Positions 1 through 11,484 of a DNA stretch of 64,000 nucleotides are shown piece by piece. Made by a program: the position numbers and the translations under genes. A model generated the notes under the pieces. It ran no database searches. It was not told where the DNA came from and saw nothing but the letters and a program-made list of their open reading frames with translations. This DNA is from Acinetobacter sp. 10FS3-1 (lineage in GTDB: Bacteria; Pseudomonadota; Gammaproteobacteria; Pseudomonadales; Moraxellaceae). Every line of letters starts with the position of its first letter. Position 1 is the stretch's first letter. The stretch covers positions 1 to 64,000 of the forward strand of contig NZ_CP039143.1 of assembly GCF_013343215.1 (NCBI RefSeq). Reading direction: 5' to 3'.

Positions 1-1377
1 ATGCTTTGGACAGACTGCTTAAATCGCTTGCGACAAGAGCTCTCTGGAAATGTCTTTACAATGTGGATTCGCCCATTAGTGGCGGAAGAGTTAGATGATA
101 CTTTGCGTCTCTATGCTCCGAATCCTTATTGGACACGTTACATTCAAGAGCATCATCTGGAGCTGATTTCAATTCTGGCCGAACAGTTGTCAGAAGGCCG
201 GGTACGTAAAGTTGAAATTCTGGTGGATTCCCGTCCGGGTGTCATCCTGTCTGCCAGTGAACAGCCGGCGACCACTACAGCAGCGTTGGCTTCGATGCCT
301 GCGCCGGTGGCCAAACCGAAAAGAGAAAAAGAAGACACTGCGAAAAATAACCGCAAGCGTCAATTGAACCCTTTATTTACCTTTTCTTTGTTTGTGGAAG
401 GCCGCTCTAACCAGATGGCCGCTGAAACTTGTCGCAAGGTATTAACCCAGTTGGGCGCATCACAACATAATCCCTTATTTTTATATGGGCCTACCGGCTT
501 GGGTAAAACCCACCTGATGCAGGCAGTCGGTAATGCACTTTTACAGGCCAAGCCGAATGCGCGGGTCATGTATATGACCGCAGAAAGTTTTGTACGGGAC
601 TTTGTCAGCTCTTTGCAGCAGGGGAAAGTCGAAGAATTTAAGAAAAATTGCCGCTCACTGGATCTGCTACTGGTCGATGATATTCACTTGCTGGCCGGTA
701 AGGAAGCCAGTCTGGTGGAATTCTTCTATACCTTTAACGCACTTCTGGATGAGTCCAAGCAGATCATCCTGACCTCGGACCGTTATCCTAAGGAATTGAC
801 CGAACTGGATCCGCGTCTGGTCTCCCGCTTTTCCTGGGGTCTGTCTGTGGGGGTGGAACCGCCCGATATTGAAACCCGAATTGAAATCTTGCTGAAAAAG
901 GCCGAAAACACCGGGGTGGACTTGCCGCGTAACTGTGCGCTGTTCATTGCCCAACAGGTGGTGGCCAATGTACGTGAGCTGGAAGGTGCACTGAATAAGG
1001 TCGTGGCCATTTCCCGTTTTAAAGGAACACCGATTGACCTGGATGTTGTCCGTGAATCCCTGAAAGATGTATTGGCGATTCGTGCGAGAACCATCAGCAC
1101 CGAAAATATCCAGCGTGTCGTCAGTGAATATTTCCGTATTCCTTTAAAGGAGCTGGTCGGTCCCAAACGTACCCGGATTTATGCCCGTCCACGTCAATTG
1201 GCCATGGGCCTGGCACGTGAGTTGACTGGTGACAGTTTTCCGGAAATTGGCATGGCTTTTGGCGGTCGCGATCACAGTACCGTGATGCATGCCTGTGAGA
1301 AAGTACAAAGTCTGCGTGAGCAAGATCCGATCTTTAATGAGGACTATAAAAACCTGCAACGCCTGTTGCAAAGTTAA
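1..1377 (+). CDS. dnaA: chromosomal replication initiator DnaA
   Basis: DnaA (458 aa) binds DnaA boxes at oriC, unwinds the origin and helps load the replicative helicase. Visible: N-terminal domain I with the MLWTDCLNRLRQEL start, a basic linker near residues 85-125, AAA+ core with Walker A GPTGLGKT at 163-170 and Walker B aspartates at 226-227, and the DnaA-box recognition signature GGRDHST at 421-427. It heads the conserved dnaA-dnaN-recF-gyrB cluster. The contig starts on its ATG, so its promoter and oriC are outside the window. Length is usual for the family and no defects are seen. Confidence 0.98.
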   Translation: MLWTDCLNRLRQELSGNVFTMWIRPLVAEELDDTLRLYAPNPYWTRYIQEHHLELISILAEQLSEGRVRKVEILVDSRPGVILSASEQPATTTAALASMPAPVAKPKREKEDTAKNNRKRQLNPLFTFSLFVEGRSNQMAAETCRKVLTQLGASQHNPLFLYGPTGLGKTHLMQAVGNALLQAKPNARVMYMTAESFVRDFVSSLQQGKVEEFKKNCRSLDLLLVDDIHLLAGKEASLVEFFYTFNALLDESKQIILTSDRYPKELTELDPRLVSRFSWGLSVGVEPPDIETRIEILLKKAENTGVDLPRNCALFIAQQVVANVRELEGALNKVVAISRFKGTPIDLDVVRESLKDVLAIRARTISTENIQRVVSEYFRIPLKELVGPKRTRIYARPRQLAMGLARELTGDSFPEIGMAFGGRDHSTVMHACEKVQSLREQDPIFNEDYKNLQRLLQS

Positions 1378-1403
1378 CCGGAAACGCTCAAATTCTGTTC
1401 TTG

Positions 1404-1428
1404 CTATGCGGCTTATTTTGCCGCATAG
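1404..1428 (+). other. 9-bp hairpin between dnaA and dnaN
   Basis: A perfect inverted repeat CTATGCGGC / GCCGCATAG (1404-1412 and 1420-1428) with a 7-nt loop sits in the 107-bp dnaA-dnaN gap. No T-run follows it, so it is not a classical intrinsic terminator. It may attenuate transcription or protect the message between the two genes; that role is inference. Confidence 0.45.
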
Positions 1429-1484
1429 TACACTGCTAAAAAATCAAAATTTATCTTAATCTTCAGTTGTTAGAGGAATGTACC

Positions 1485-2633
1485 GTGCGTTTAAAAATCG
1501 CGAAAGAGAGCTTACTGAATGTTCTATCACATGTCGTAGGAGCGGTTGAACGTCGCCATACCTTAAATATTCTGTCCAACCTGAAAATCCAGGTCACTGC
1601 TGAAGCCTTGACGGTGACAGGCTCAGACCTGGAAGTAGAGCTGGTGGCCAGCACCCCATTGGCCGAAGGCGCTTGCCTGCAGGCAGGGGAAACCACGGTT
1701 CCGGCACGCAAACTGATTGATATCTGTAAGTCTTTACCTTCTGCGGCATTAATTGACCTGCAAATTACTGATGATCAGCGCTGTATTTTAAAATCAGGCA
1801 ATAGCCGTTTTGTACTCGGGACTTTGCCTGCCGATGATTATCCGCTTTTAAGCACTGAAAATACGCAAGGTACCCAAGTTACCGTCACCCAACGTGAACT
1901 GAAACGCCTGTTTGAAAAAACTGCTTTTGCCATGGCAGTACAGGATGTGCGTTTCTATCTGACCGGTACCTTGCTGGAAATTGATGCCAATCAATTGCGT
2001 GCAGTGACTACCGATGGCCACCGTCTGGCCCTGTGTGAGACTGTAGCGCAAGCGACTACGACCCAGCCGATCCAGGCCATTGTGCCACGTAAAGCGGTGG
2101 CTGAATTACAACGTTTGCTCAGTGTAGAAGATGACCAGTTATCCCTACTGATTGGCCGTGAATTATTAAATGTCACCATTACAGTAGCAAGTCGGGATAA
2201 AGAGCAGGGCGATATCACAGTACGTTTCACGACGAAACTGATTGATGGTAAATTCCCCGATTATCGCCGTGTTATTCCGCGTGGTGGTGATAAACGTGTC
2301 ATTATTGCTCATGATGTGTTCAAGCAGTCTTTACAACGTGTTGCCATTCTCAGTAATGAAAAATTACGTGGCGTCTTCCTGAACTTTAATGCTGATTCCC
2401 TGCAATTACGTGCCAATAACCCGGAGCAGGATGAAGCGATTGAAGATCTGGCGATTCAATATGTAGATGCGCCGATGGAAATGTCATTCAATGTCCAATA
2501 TCTGCTTGAAGTATTGGGGGTATTGGATGGCGAAGATGTCACTATGACCATGACTGAGGCCAACCAGTCAGTCCTGGTTCAGGACCCATCGCAGACTGAC
2601 CAGACCTATGTCGTGATGCCAATGCGCGTCTAA
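1485..2633 (+). CDS. dnaN: DNA polymerase III beta subunit (sliding clamp)
   Basis: DnaN forms the ring-shaped dimer that tethers Pol III to DNA and recruits other repair and replication factors. I chose the GTG at 1485 (MRLKIAKESLL, 382 aa). AGAGGA at 1472-1477 lies 7 nt upstream, and homologues begin with this sequence; an in-frame TTG at 1467 would add six residues that overlap the ribosome site. Three repeated clamp domains are expected over the length, and the C-terminus ends in the usual VMPMRV. It lies between dnaA and recF, probably transcribed with recF after a 27-nt gap. Confidence 0.96.
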   Translation: MRLKIAKESLLNVLSHVVGAVERRHTLNILSNLKIQVTAEALTVTGSDLEVELVASTPLAEGACLQAGETTVPARKLIDICKSLPSAALIDLQITDDQRCILKSGNSRFVLGTLPADDYPLLSTENTQGTQVTVTQRELKRLFEKTAFAMAVQDVRFYLTGTLLEIDANQLRAVTTDGHRLALCETVAQATTTQPIQAIVPRKAVAELQRLLSVEDDQLSLLIGRELLNVTITVASRDKEQGDITVRFTTKLIDGKFPDYRRVIPRGGDKRVIIAHDVFKQSLQRVAILSNEKLRGVFLNFNADSLQLRANNPEQDEAIEDLAIQYVDAPMEMSFNVQYLLEVLGVLDGEDVTMTMTEANQSVLVQDPSQTDQTYVVMPMRV

Positions 2634-2660
2634 ACCTTTTGGAAGAAATAAGTCCACACG

Positions 2661-3743
2661 ATGCATATTACGCGTTTACATATTGAGCGTGTACGAAACT
2701 TGAAGACGGTTGCTCTCTACGGATTGCAGCCGTTTAACGTTTTTTATGGCCAGAATGGCTCTGGCAAGACCTCAGTACTGGAAGCCATTCATTTACTGGC
2801 TAGCGGCCGCTCTTTTCGTACCCATATTCCTAAAAACTACATCCAGTACGGTGCTCAGGATGCAATCGTGTTTGCCCAGTCCGAGACTGAAAAAATCGGC
2901 ATGCAGAAAATGGCCAGTGGTGAACAGCTGATCAAGGTTAATGGTGATCCGGTGGCAACCCAAGGCCAGCTGGCCAAACTGCTCCCGCTGCAACTGATTG
3001 ATCCGCAAAGTACTGACATTATTGACCATGGTGCCAAGCCGCGTCGCCAGCTACTGGACTGGTTGATGTTCCACGTGGAACCAGAGTTTTATCATACCTG
3101 GCAATATTATGCCCGGGCCCTGAAGCAGCGTAATAGCCTGCTCAAGTCCAAGCGTTTCTTAAGCCTGTCTGAGCTGGAGCCGTGGAACCTGATGCTGAGT
3201 GAATATGGCGAGATCTTACATGCGCAGCGGGTGACGATCGTGGAACAGTGGAAAGGCTTTTTTCAGGAAGATTTAAGGCAGTTACTGCCTGATCTGGAGA
3301 TTCGTCTGGAATACAGCCCAGGCTTTCATAGTGAAACTGGTCTGCTGAATGACCTGACCCATTATCATGAAAAAGACTGTGAACGGCGCTATACCGAATA
3401 TGGTCCACATCGTGCCGATTTACGGCTCAAAACTCCCTTGGGGGAGGCGGATGTGATTCTGTCACGCGGCCAAAAGAAACTGTTGATGATGGCGCTAAAA
3501 CTGTCGCAAATCGCAATGCTGCATGCTAGTAACAAGGAAACTGTGGTATTATTAGATGATGTGACAGCAGAATTAGATTTAACTGCACAACAACGTTTAA
3601 TTGAACGATTGAGCCAGCTAGGTAGTCAAGTTTTTATTACCACCTTAGACCATGAATCAGTACAAAAGCACCTCCATGATCTGTCTATTTCGTATCAGTT
3701 ATTCCGGGTTGAAAACGATACAGTTGAAGTTGTTGTGCGATAA
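2661..3743 (+). CDS. recF: DNA replication and repair protein RecF
   Basis: RecF (360 aa) is an SMC-like ATPase that helps RecOR load RecA at single-strand gaps. Visible: Walker [12 protein letters not shown] near residues 29-39, ABC-type signature ILSRGQKK near residue 268, and Walker [13 protein letters not shown] near residue 295. It begins 27 nt after dnaN and precedes gyrB by 54 nt, consistent with the ancestral cluster. The Shine-Dalgarno is poor (GGAAG at 2641, 15 nt away), which fits the generally low expression of recF. Confidence 0.96.
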   Translation: MHITRLHIERVRNLKTVALYGLQPFNVFYGQNGSGKTSVLEAIHLLASGRSFRTHIPKNYIQYGAQDAIVFAQSETEKIGMQKMASGEQLIKVNGDPVATQGQLAKLLPLQLIDPQSTDIIDHGAKPRRQLLDWLMFHVEPEFYHTWQYYARALKQRNSLLKSKRFLSLSELEPWNLMLSEYGEILHAQRVTIVEQWKGFFQEDLRQLLPDLEIRLEYSPGFHSETGLLNDLTHYHEKDCERRYTEYGPHRADLRLKTPLGEADVILSRGQKKLLMMALKLSQIAMLHASNKETVVLLDDVTAELDLTAQQRLIERLSQLGSQVFITTLDHESVQKHLHDLSISYQLFRVENDTVEVVVR

Positions 3744-3788
3744 TTTTTTTAATTTTACCCATCTTTGTATAAACCTATACTTTACTAG

Positions 3789-6263
<2,475 letters not shown>

Positions 6264-6286
6264 TTGCTCAGGATAAAGCTCAGACT

Positions 6287-6313
6287 AAAAAAGCGCCTTT
6301 CGGGGCGCTTTTT
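6287..6313. terminator. bidirectional terminator gyrB / alcohol dehydrogenase
   Basis: AAAAAGCGCC and GGCGCTTTTT pair around a short loop, with A and T runs on both sides. It serves gyrB on the plus strand and the convergent dehydrogenase gene ending at 6335 on the minus strand. Confidence 0.9.
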
Positions 6314-6334
6314 GCTTGCTGGCTGAAGCGGTCT

Positions 6335-7498
6335 TTATGGCGTCAGAATAATTTTACGACAATCCTGTTCACGTTGATCAAAAATACGATAGGCTTCCGC
6401 CGCTTCTTCCAGCTTCATGCGGTGGGTAATAATCACGTCTGGCGAAAGATTGCCATTTTCAATATGCTCCAGCAATTCGGGCAGGAATTTATGCACATGG
6501 GTTTGTCCCATTTTAAAGGTCAGTCCTTTATCAAAAGCGTCCCCAAACAGGAAGCCATGAATTGGCCCGGCGTAAACTCCCGGCACACTCACCACCCCAC
6601 CGCGACGTACTGCGGCGATACATTGGCGTAGGGCAAAACCACTGGAGCCTTCAATTTTCAGATTGGTCATCACGGTTTCTACCAGGCTGCCTTTGGCTTC
6701 AAAACCAACCGCATCAATCACGGCATCTACACCCCGATGACCGGCAGTATTCTGGATGATAAATTCTGCCGCATCGACCTCATCAAAATTAACCGGAATC
6801 GCTCCATAGGTCTGATGGGCAAAACGCAGGCGATAAGGATGGTGATCGACCATAAAAATTTTCTCGGCGCCCAGCATGCGGGCACAGGCGGTAGCAAGCA
6901 GACCGACTGGACCTGCTCCATAAATCGCAAGACTGGAACCGCGACCGACCTGCGCATTGCTCACGGCTTGCCAAGCGGTGGGTAGAATATCCGTCAAGAA
7001 CAGGACTTTTTCATCTGGTAATGAGCCGGGGACTTTAAAAGGCCCGACATTGCCTTTGGGAACCCGCACATATTCAGCCTGCCCCCCAGGAACGCCGCCA
7101 TACAGATGGCTATAACCAAACAGGGCTGCACCGGGTGGAATCTGTTTTTTATTCAGGATCGCCCCATGACCGCTGTTGGTATTTTCACAGGCAGCCATCA
7201 ATTCATGTTCGCAGAAAAAACAGTGACCACATGCGATCACAAAGGGAATAATAACCCGGTCTCCTTTTTTGACCGAGCTGACTTCCGGGCCGACGTCTTC
7301 CACGATGCCCATAAACTCATGCCCGAAAATATCACCCTGTTCTGTGGCCGGAATTTTTCCTCGATAAAGATGCAAATCTGAACCACAGATCGCGGTGGCA
7401 GTCACCCTTAAAATGACATCATCTGGTTCCTGAATAACCGGATCTGGAACAGATTCAACTCGTACATCTCGAATACCATGATAGCTAAGAGCACGCAT
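6335..7498 (-). CDS. zinc-dependent alcohol dehydrogenase, formaldehyde-dehydrogenase-like
   Basis: A 387-aa medium-chain dehydrogenase that should oxidise an alcohol or aldehyde adduct with NAD(P). Catalytic zinc ligands C38, H60 and E61 are present, as is the four-cysteine structural zinc site C90, C93, C96 and C104. The Rossmann motif GAGPVG is at 194-199. A strong ribosome site (GAGGAG) precedes the ATG. The sequence resembles the glutathione-independent formaldehyde dehydrogenase and threonine-dehydrogenase-like branch, but the substrate cannot be read from it. It is monocistronic and convergent with gyrB. Confidence 0.85.
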   Translation of the reverse strand: MRALSYHGIRDVRVESVPDPVIQEPDDVILRVTATAICGSDLHLYRGKIPATEQGDIFGHEFMGIVEDVGPEVSSVKKGDRVIIPFVIACGHCFFCEHELMAACENTNSGHGAILNKKQIPPGAALFGYSHLYGGVPGGQAEYVRVPKGNVGPFKVPGSLPDEKVLFLTDILPTAWQAVSNAQVGRGSSLAIYGAGPVGLLATACARMLGAEKIFMVDHHPYRLRFAHQTYGAIPVNFDEVDAAEFIIQNTAGHRGVDAVIDAVGFEAKGSLVETVMTNLKIEGSSGFALRQCIAAVRRGGVVSVPGVYAGPIHGFLFGDAFDKGLTFKMGQTHVHKFLPELLEHIENGNLSPDVIITHRMKLEEAAEAYRIFDQREQDCRKIILTP

Positions 7499-7825
7499 GC
7501 GGATCTCCTCTCTCGTTCAATATTCAACAGACTCATCTCAAGACTGCCAGAAATTAAAAACCTTTTTTATTAGAGCCCGAGAAAGCGAGGAAGCGCTGTA
7601 AATTAATGTATGAAATAGGACATCCAACTGTTTAAAAAATAAACTTATAGAGGCCTTACGTAATTCCCTGCTAAAACAGCTTGAAACTTTTTAAACTGGA
7701 GGAAAGAAAAAATTTTGAATCAAATAGATGAATTTGAGTGTTAAAAAAAGAGGTTAACTAGATAAACAGTGAGGGGCTGTTGATCATTGTGTAAATAGAT
7801 TGCGTGATAAGCTAAACCTGAGCAG

Positions 7826-7978
7826 ATGAGGCAGGAAACTTGGCAATAGCGAGACTATTGCCAAGTTTCATAACAAAATCTGGAAAAATTTTAGCGCCAG
7901 ACGTTCAGGATGAGCATATTTTTTACTGCTAGCTCGTTATGACTCCTTCCTTTAGAAGGACTGAATTTCCTGCCTCAT
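7826..7978. repeat. nested inverted repeats in a gene-free stretch (7499-8078)
   Basis: The 580-bp gap between two minus-strand genes holds no convincing ORF but has two nested dyads. The outer pair is ATGAGGCAGGAAA (7826-7838) and TTTCCTGCCTCAT (7966-7978), 13 of 13 complementary. The inner pair is GAAACTTGGCAATAG (7835-7849) and CTATTGCCAAGTTTC (7855-7869), 15 of 15 with a 5-nt loop. The two left arms overlap by four bases, so the structures are partly exclusive. A third 6-bp hairpin TCCTTC/GAAGGA lies at about 7944-7960. It could be a structured RNA, a switch, or the remains of a small mobile repeat. Confidence 0.6.
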
Positions 7979-8078
7979 ATCAGCATAAAAACTCTTGCGA
8001 AATATAGCTCTCATGTTGCAGACATAGGCGAATTGTCCACCGCGCCTCAGCTCTTTAAGATAAAAAAGTGGTCAGAAC

Positions 8079-10016
8079 TCAGCTGTCCAGAAATGACTGC
8101 TCCAGCGTTTCTAGCTCCATCATAAGTTCCAGCATATGTTCTTCGGCCTGTTCCAGCTTCTGTTTGAGTTCGGTCTGCTCATTCATCAGCTTTAGCAGGT
8201 CATCTTTACGTGATGCCTCATATAAAGCGCTATTGGCCAGCAAGTCTTCAATCTCAGCCAGACGCCGTTGCAGCTTTTCAATCTGGGTTTCATACTTTTC
8301 AATATTCTTGCGGATGGGACGGGTCTGCTCGCGGCGCTGGGCTGCCAGTTTACGTTGGGCTTCCTTATCGACTTTCTGTGCAGCCGGCTTCGTCTCTGTA
8401 ACTGTTTGAGCCTTAACTAAGGTATTTTGCGCATTGATCTGCTGCTGGCGTGCTTCGCGTAACCATTTGGCATAGTCCTGCAAATCTCCCTCAAACTCTG
8501 TACAGCGCCCGCCATGTACCAGCAGCAACTCGTCACAGACCGTGGCGATGAGTTGTCGCTCATGCGATACCAGTACCACAGCACCCTCAAAGTCTTGTAA
8601 GGCCATGGTCAGGGCATGACGCATATCGAGATCTAAATGGTTGGTGGGCTCATCTAGAATCAGCACATTTGGACGTTGCCAGACAATCAGCGCCAGCGCC
8701 AGACGCGCACGCTCACCACCAGAGAAGCTTTCACAAGATGTATCCATCCGTTCGCCACTAAAGCCGAAACTACCCAGGAAAGCCCTTAAGCGGGCTTCGC
8801 TGATTTTTGGATCAGCAAGACGTGCCAGTTGCAGCATTGGACTGGCTTGGCCATCTAAGGCATCCATCTGGTGCTGGGCGAAATATCCGATATTCAGGAG
8901 TTCAGAGGCCTTACGCTGACCATTTAACAGAGGTAAATCACCGACAAGAGACTTGATCAGGGTCGATTTACCCGCACCATTCATACCGAGCAGACCAATC
9001 CGGGAATTTGGTGTGATTTGCAGATTGATGTTCTGGGCAATGGACTTATCACCATAGCCAATTTCTGCCTGCTCCAGCGTCAGCAGTGGCGAACTCATTT
9101 TTGTCGGCTCACGGAAACTGAAGGTAAATGGCGTATCGATATGGGCAGGTGCCAGCTCCTGCATACGCTCCAGCATTTTGATCCGGCTTTGGGCCTGGCG
9201 GGCCTTGGTCGCTTTCGCCTTGAAACGGTCAATAAATTTTTGCAGATGAGCGCGTGTTTCCTGCTGCTTTTCAAAGGCCTGTTGCTGCTGGGATAGGCGT
9301 TCACTGCGGGTCACTTCAAAGGTTGAGTAATTACCGGTATAAAGCGTCAGTTCCTGATTCTCGATATGCAGAATATGATCAATCACCGCATCCAGAAAAT
9401 CGCGGTCATGCGAAATCAGTACCAAAGTCCCTTCATAAGCTTTTAACCAGTCTTCTAGCCACAGAATCGCATCTAGGTCCAAATGGTTGGTCGGCTCATC
9501 GAGTAATAGTAAATCTGAACGGCTCATCAGGGTCCGTGCCAGATTCAGGCGCATCCGCCAGCCACCAGAAAAACTGGATACCGCTAGACGGAGCTGGTGA
9601 TCCATAAAACCGAGGCCGGCCATCAGTTGTGCCGCCTTGGCCGGTGCCGAATAGCCATGAATCTCGTCAAAACGGCCATGTAGCTGTGCCAGCTCCGTAT
9701 CAGAAAGCTGTTCAGGCTGTGCCAGCTGCTGCTGGATATGCCAGTATTCTTCATCTCCTGACAGCACAAAATCAATGGCTGGCATGTCCAGCGCTTTAAT
9801 TTCTTGTGCCATATGCGCTACGGTCCATATTGATGGACGGCTCAGTGAACCTTCATCAGCCCCCAGCTCTCCGAGTAGCGCGGCAAATAGGGTGGACTTG
9901 CCTGCGCCATTGACTCCGGTTAAACCAATTTTCCAGCCAGGATGCAGCTGCATGGACGCTTTTTGAAATAATACTCGCCCACCACGGCGTAAGGAAACTT
10001 GGTCAAACTGGATCAT
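8079..10016 (-). CDS. ABC-F family ATPase, YheS-like
   Basis: A soluble protein with two ABC ATPase domains and no membrane part, of the ABC-F type that acts on the ribosome. Visible: Walker A GVNGAGKST and GMNGAGKST, two SGG signatures (FSGGWRMRLNLA, FSGGERARLALA), two LLLDEPTNHLDLD / LILDEPTNHLDLD Walker B regions, the interdomain linker with FKAKATKARQAQSR, and a C-terminal coiled coil. The order and wording match E. coli YheS closely. I start at the internal ATG (10016, MIQFDQVSL), matching YheS; an upstream TTG at 10037 would add seven residues. About 645 aa. Exact role of YheS proteins is unsettled. Confidence 0.88.
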   Translation of the reverse strand: MIQFDQVSLRRGGRVLFQKASMQLHPGWKIGLTGVNGAGKSTLFAALLGELGADEGSLSRPSIWTVAHMAQEIKALDMPAIDFVLSGDEEYWHIQQQLAQPEQLSDTELAQLHGRFDEIHGYSAPAKAAQLMAGLGFMDHQLRLAVSSFSGGWRMRLNLARTLMSRSDLLLLDEPTNHLDLDAILWLEDWLKAYEGTLVLISHDRDFLDAVIDHILHIENQELTLYTGNYSTFEVTRSERLSQQQQAFEKQQETRAHLQKFIDRFKAKATKARQAQSRIKMLERMQELAPAHIDTPFTFSFREPTKMSSPLLTLEQAEIGYGDKSIAQNINLQITPNSRIGLLGMNGAGKSTLIKSLVGDLPLLNGQRKASELLNIGYFAQHQMDALDGQASPMLQLARLADPKISEARLRAFLGSFGFSGERMDTSCESFSGGERARLALALIVWQRPNVLILDEPTNHLDLDMRHALTMALQDFEGAVVLVSHERQLIATVCDELLLVHGGRCTEFEGDLQDYAKWLREARQQQINAQNTLVKAQTVTETKPAAQKVDKEAQRKLAAQRREQTRPIRKNIEKYETQIEKLQRRLAEIEDLLANSALYEASRKDDLLKLMNEQTELKQKLEQAEEHMLELMMELETLEQSFLDS

Positions 10017-10150
10017 TGAACTTACTAACACGGGCAAAAAATAATAGCGCTATTCTAATAGAAAGCTCGCTGAAAACAAAAAAGACTTCCATCGCAATTT
10101 GCAGATGACCTGTCTTTTAAAAACTTTAAATTTGGTTATGATAGAAATAA

Positions 10151-10174
10151 TTAGAATAATTACTCTAATTTTTT
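10151..10174 (+). promoter_or_regulatory. shared AT-rich dyad upstream of AdeT-like gene 1
   Basis: GAATAATTACTC followed by a T-rich run lies about 70 bp before the first AdeT-like reading frame. Almost the same string occurs before the second paralogue (11391-11413), where the core GAGTAATTACTC is a perfect 12-bp palindrome. Here one base breaks the symmetry. Likely a common operator or promoter element; the binding protein is unknown. Confidence 0.45.
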
Positions 10175-10230
10175 AAAAATAATAGATTGCTGCTTATTTT
10201 AATGAACAGATTACAGCGAGTTCAATAAAA

Positions 10231-10260
10231 ATGAAAAAACAATTTTTGATTTGATCGCTC
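10231..10260 (+). other. signal-peptide start interrupted by in-frame TGA
   Basis: ATG at 10231 reads MKKQFLI, then TGA at 10252-10254, then SL and the ATG at 10261, all in one frame. Without the stop (for example TGG, Trp) the product would begin with a normal export signal, MKK...LVSTASA, before TPQQVCVFD. The stop therefore removes the positively charged start of the signal peptide from the first AdeT-like protein. Confidence 0.75.
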
Positions 10261-11235
10261 ATGACAATACTGGTCTCAACTGCTTCTGCCACGCCGCAGC
10301 AAGTTTGCGTATTTGATCTGCTTGGAAAGTCGGGCGAATCTTACAAGCTGATCGAAGAATGGGCGCTGGCCAGTAAACAGTGGGGTACAAGCGTTCAGCT
10401 ACGTGGCTATCAGGATGAAGCCAAAGTGGATCAGGACGTTAAATCTGGAAAATGCGATGCGTTTTACATGACCTCCATGCGCGCCCGAACCTATAACAAA
10501 TTTGCCGGTTCGATTGATGCGCTAGGTGGTGTACCGAGCAATGATATTGCAATGAAGGCCATCAGTTATGTGCTGGACAAGCGTAATAGCAAACGGCTTG
10601 TCAGCCAAAATGGCAAGGAAAAATTTGAAGTCGCAGGCATTGGCCAGATTGGACCGGCCTATATTTTTGTCCGTGACCGCAGCATGAATCAGCTGGAACA
10701 TATCAAAGATAAAAAGTTTGCGGTGCTGCACTATGATCATGCCCAAACCAGCATGGTCAAACGTATTGAAGCCATTCCGGTGAAATCGGACATTTCTAAC
10801 TTTATCCGTAAATTTAATCAGGGTGAAGTCGACATCGTGGCTGCGCCGGCTTATGCCTTTAAACCCTTGGAAATGTCCAAAGGTTTGGGCAGCAAAGGAG
10901 CCATGATTAACTTTCCCGTGGTTAATGTCACAGCAGACCTGATTATCCGTCCGGAAAAATTTCCGCCTCAATTTGCGGCTCAATCTCGGGAATGGTTTAT
11001 CAAGCAGCTGCCGCGCAGTTTTGCTATGGTAAAACGTATGGAAGCGGAGATTCCGAGCAAATATATTCTGAACCTGAGCCGGGATGAGCAGCTGAATTAT
11101 CAAAAAATTCTTCGTGACGGCCGTATGGATCTGACCAGGCAGGGGATTTATGACCCGATGATGATGACCGTGCTCAAGCGGGCGCGCTGTACGGTGGAAA
11201 GAACCAATTTTGAGTGTTCAATTGGCGGTGAATAA
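10261..11235 (+). CDS. AdeT1/2-family periplasmic protein, paralogue 1 (5' end damaged)
   Basis: A 324-residue frame homologous to the next two genes and to the Acinetobacter AdeT1/AdeT2 proteins, which look like solute-binding proteins. It keeps VCVFDLLGKSGESY near the start, the GKCDAFYMTSMRAR block, DIVAAPAYAFKPLE, and the C-terminal ARCTVERTNFECS with conserved cysteines. The open frame begins at an ATG with no visible ribosome site, downstream of the in-frame stop at 10252. If it is translated from 10261 it has only a shortened, uncharged export signal. Functionally it is therefore either a fresh pseudogene, cytoplasmic, or dependent on stop read-through. The body of the gene is otherwise intact. 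Confidence 0.7.
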   Translation: MTILVSTASATPQQVCVFDLLGKSGESYKLIEEWALASKQWGTSVQLRGYQDEAKVDQDVKSGKCDAFYMTSMRARTYNKFAGSIDALGGVPSNDIAMKAISYVLDKRNSKRLVSQNGKEKFEVAGIGQIGPAYIFVRDRSMNQLEHIKDKKFAVLHYDHAQTSMVKRIEAIPVKSDISNFIRKFNQGEVDIVAAPAYAFKPLEMSKGLGSKGAMINFPVVNVTADLIIRPEKFPPQFAAQSREWFIKQLPRSFAMVKRMEAEIPSKYILNLSRDEQLNYQKILRDGRMDLTRQGIYDPMMMTVLKRARCTVERTNFECSIGGE

Positions 11236-11390
11236 AAACAGTATGTTTTATTTTGTAATTTTCTTTTCAGATATATAAAAATCTAGATGAATTTATATAA
11301 TATAAGTGTTTGAAATTAAATAACTTAAATGGGTAATAAAAAATATATGCATGAAAAGACATATAAATTTCCTGAAATGACATGCCATAT

Positions 11391-11413
11391 TTGAGTAATT
11401 ACTCTATTTTTTT
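11391..11413 (+). promoter_or_regulatory. 12-bp palindrome upstream of AdeT-like gene 2
   Basis: GAGTAATTACTC (within 11393-11404) is a perfect palindrome followed by a T-rich run, about 80 bp before the ATG at 11485. It matches the element before paralogue 1 in sequence and in distance to the gene. I see no copy before paralogue 3. Likely operator or conserved promoter part. Confidence 0.5.
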
Positions 11414-11484
11414 AATAAACTTGCTAAGATTTATGATGTGTATGGACACTCAGTTAACAACAAGATTTCAAAAGGATGAATAGA

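Noticed and set aside
1..1484. oriC or DnaA boxes
   Set aside because: No TTATCCACA-type boxes found in the dnaA-dnaN gap; the origin is expected left of base 1.
7499..8078. CRISPR array
   Set aside because: Repeats are inverted, only two pairs, with no regular spacers; no cas genes in the window.
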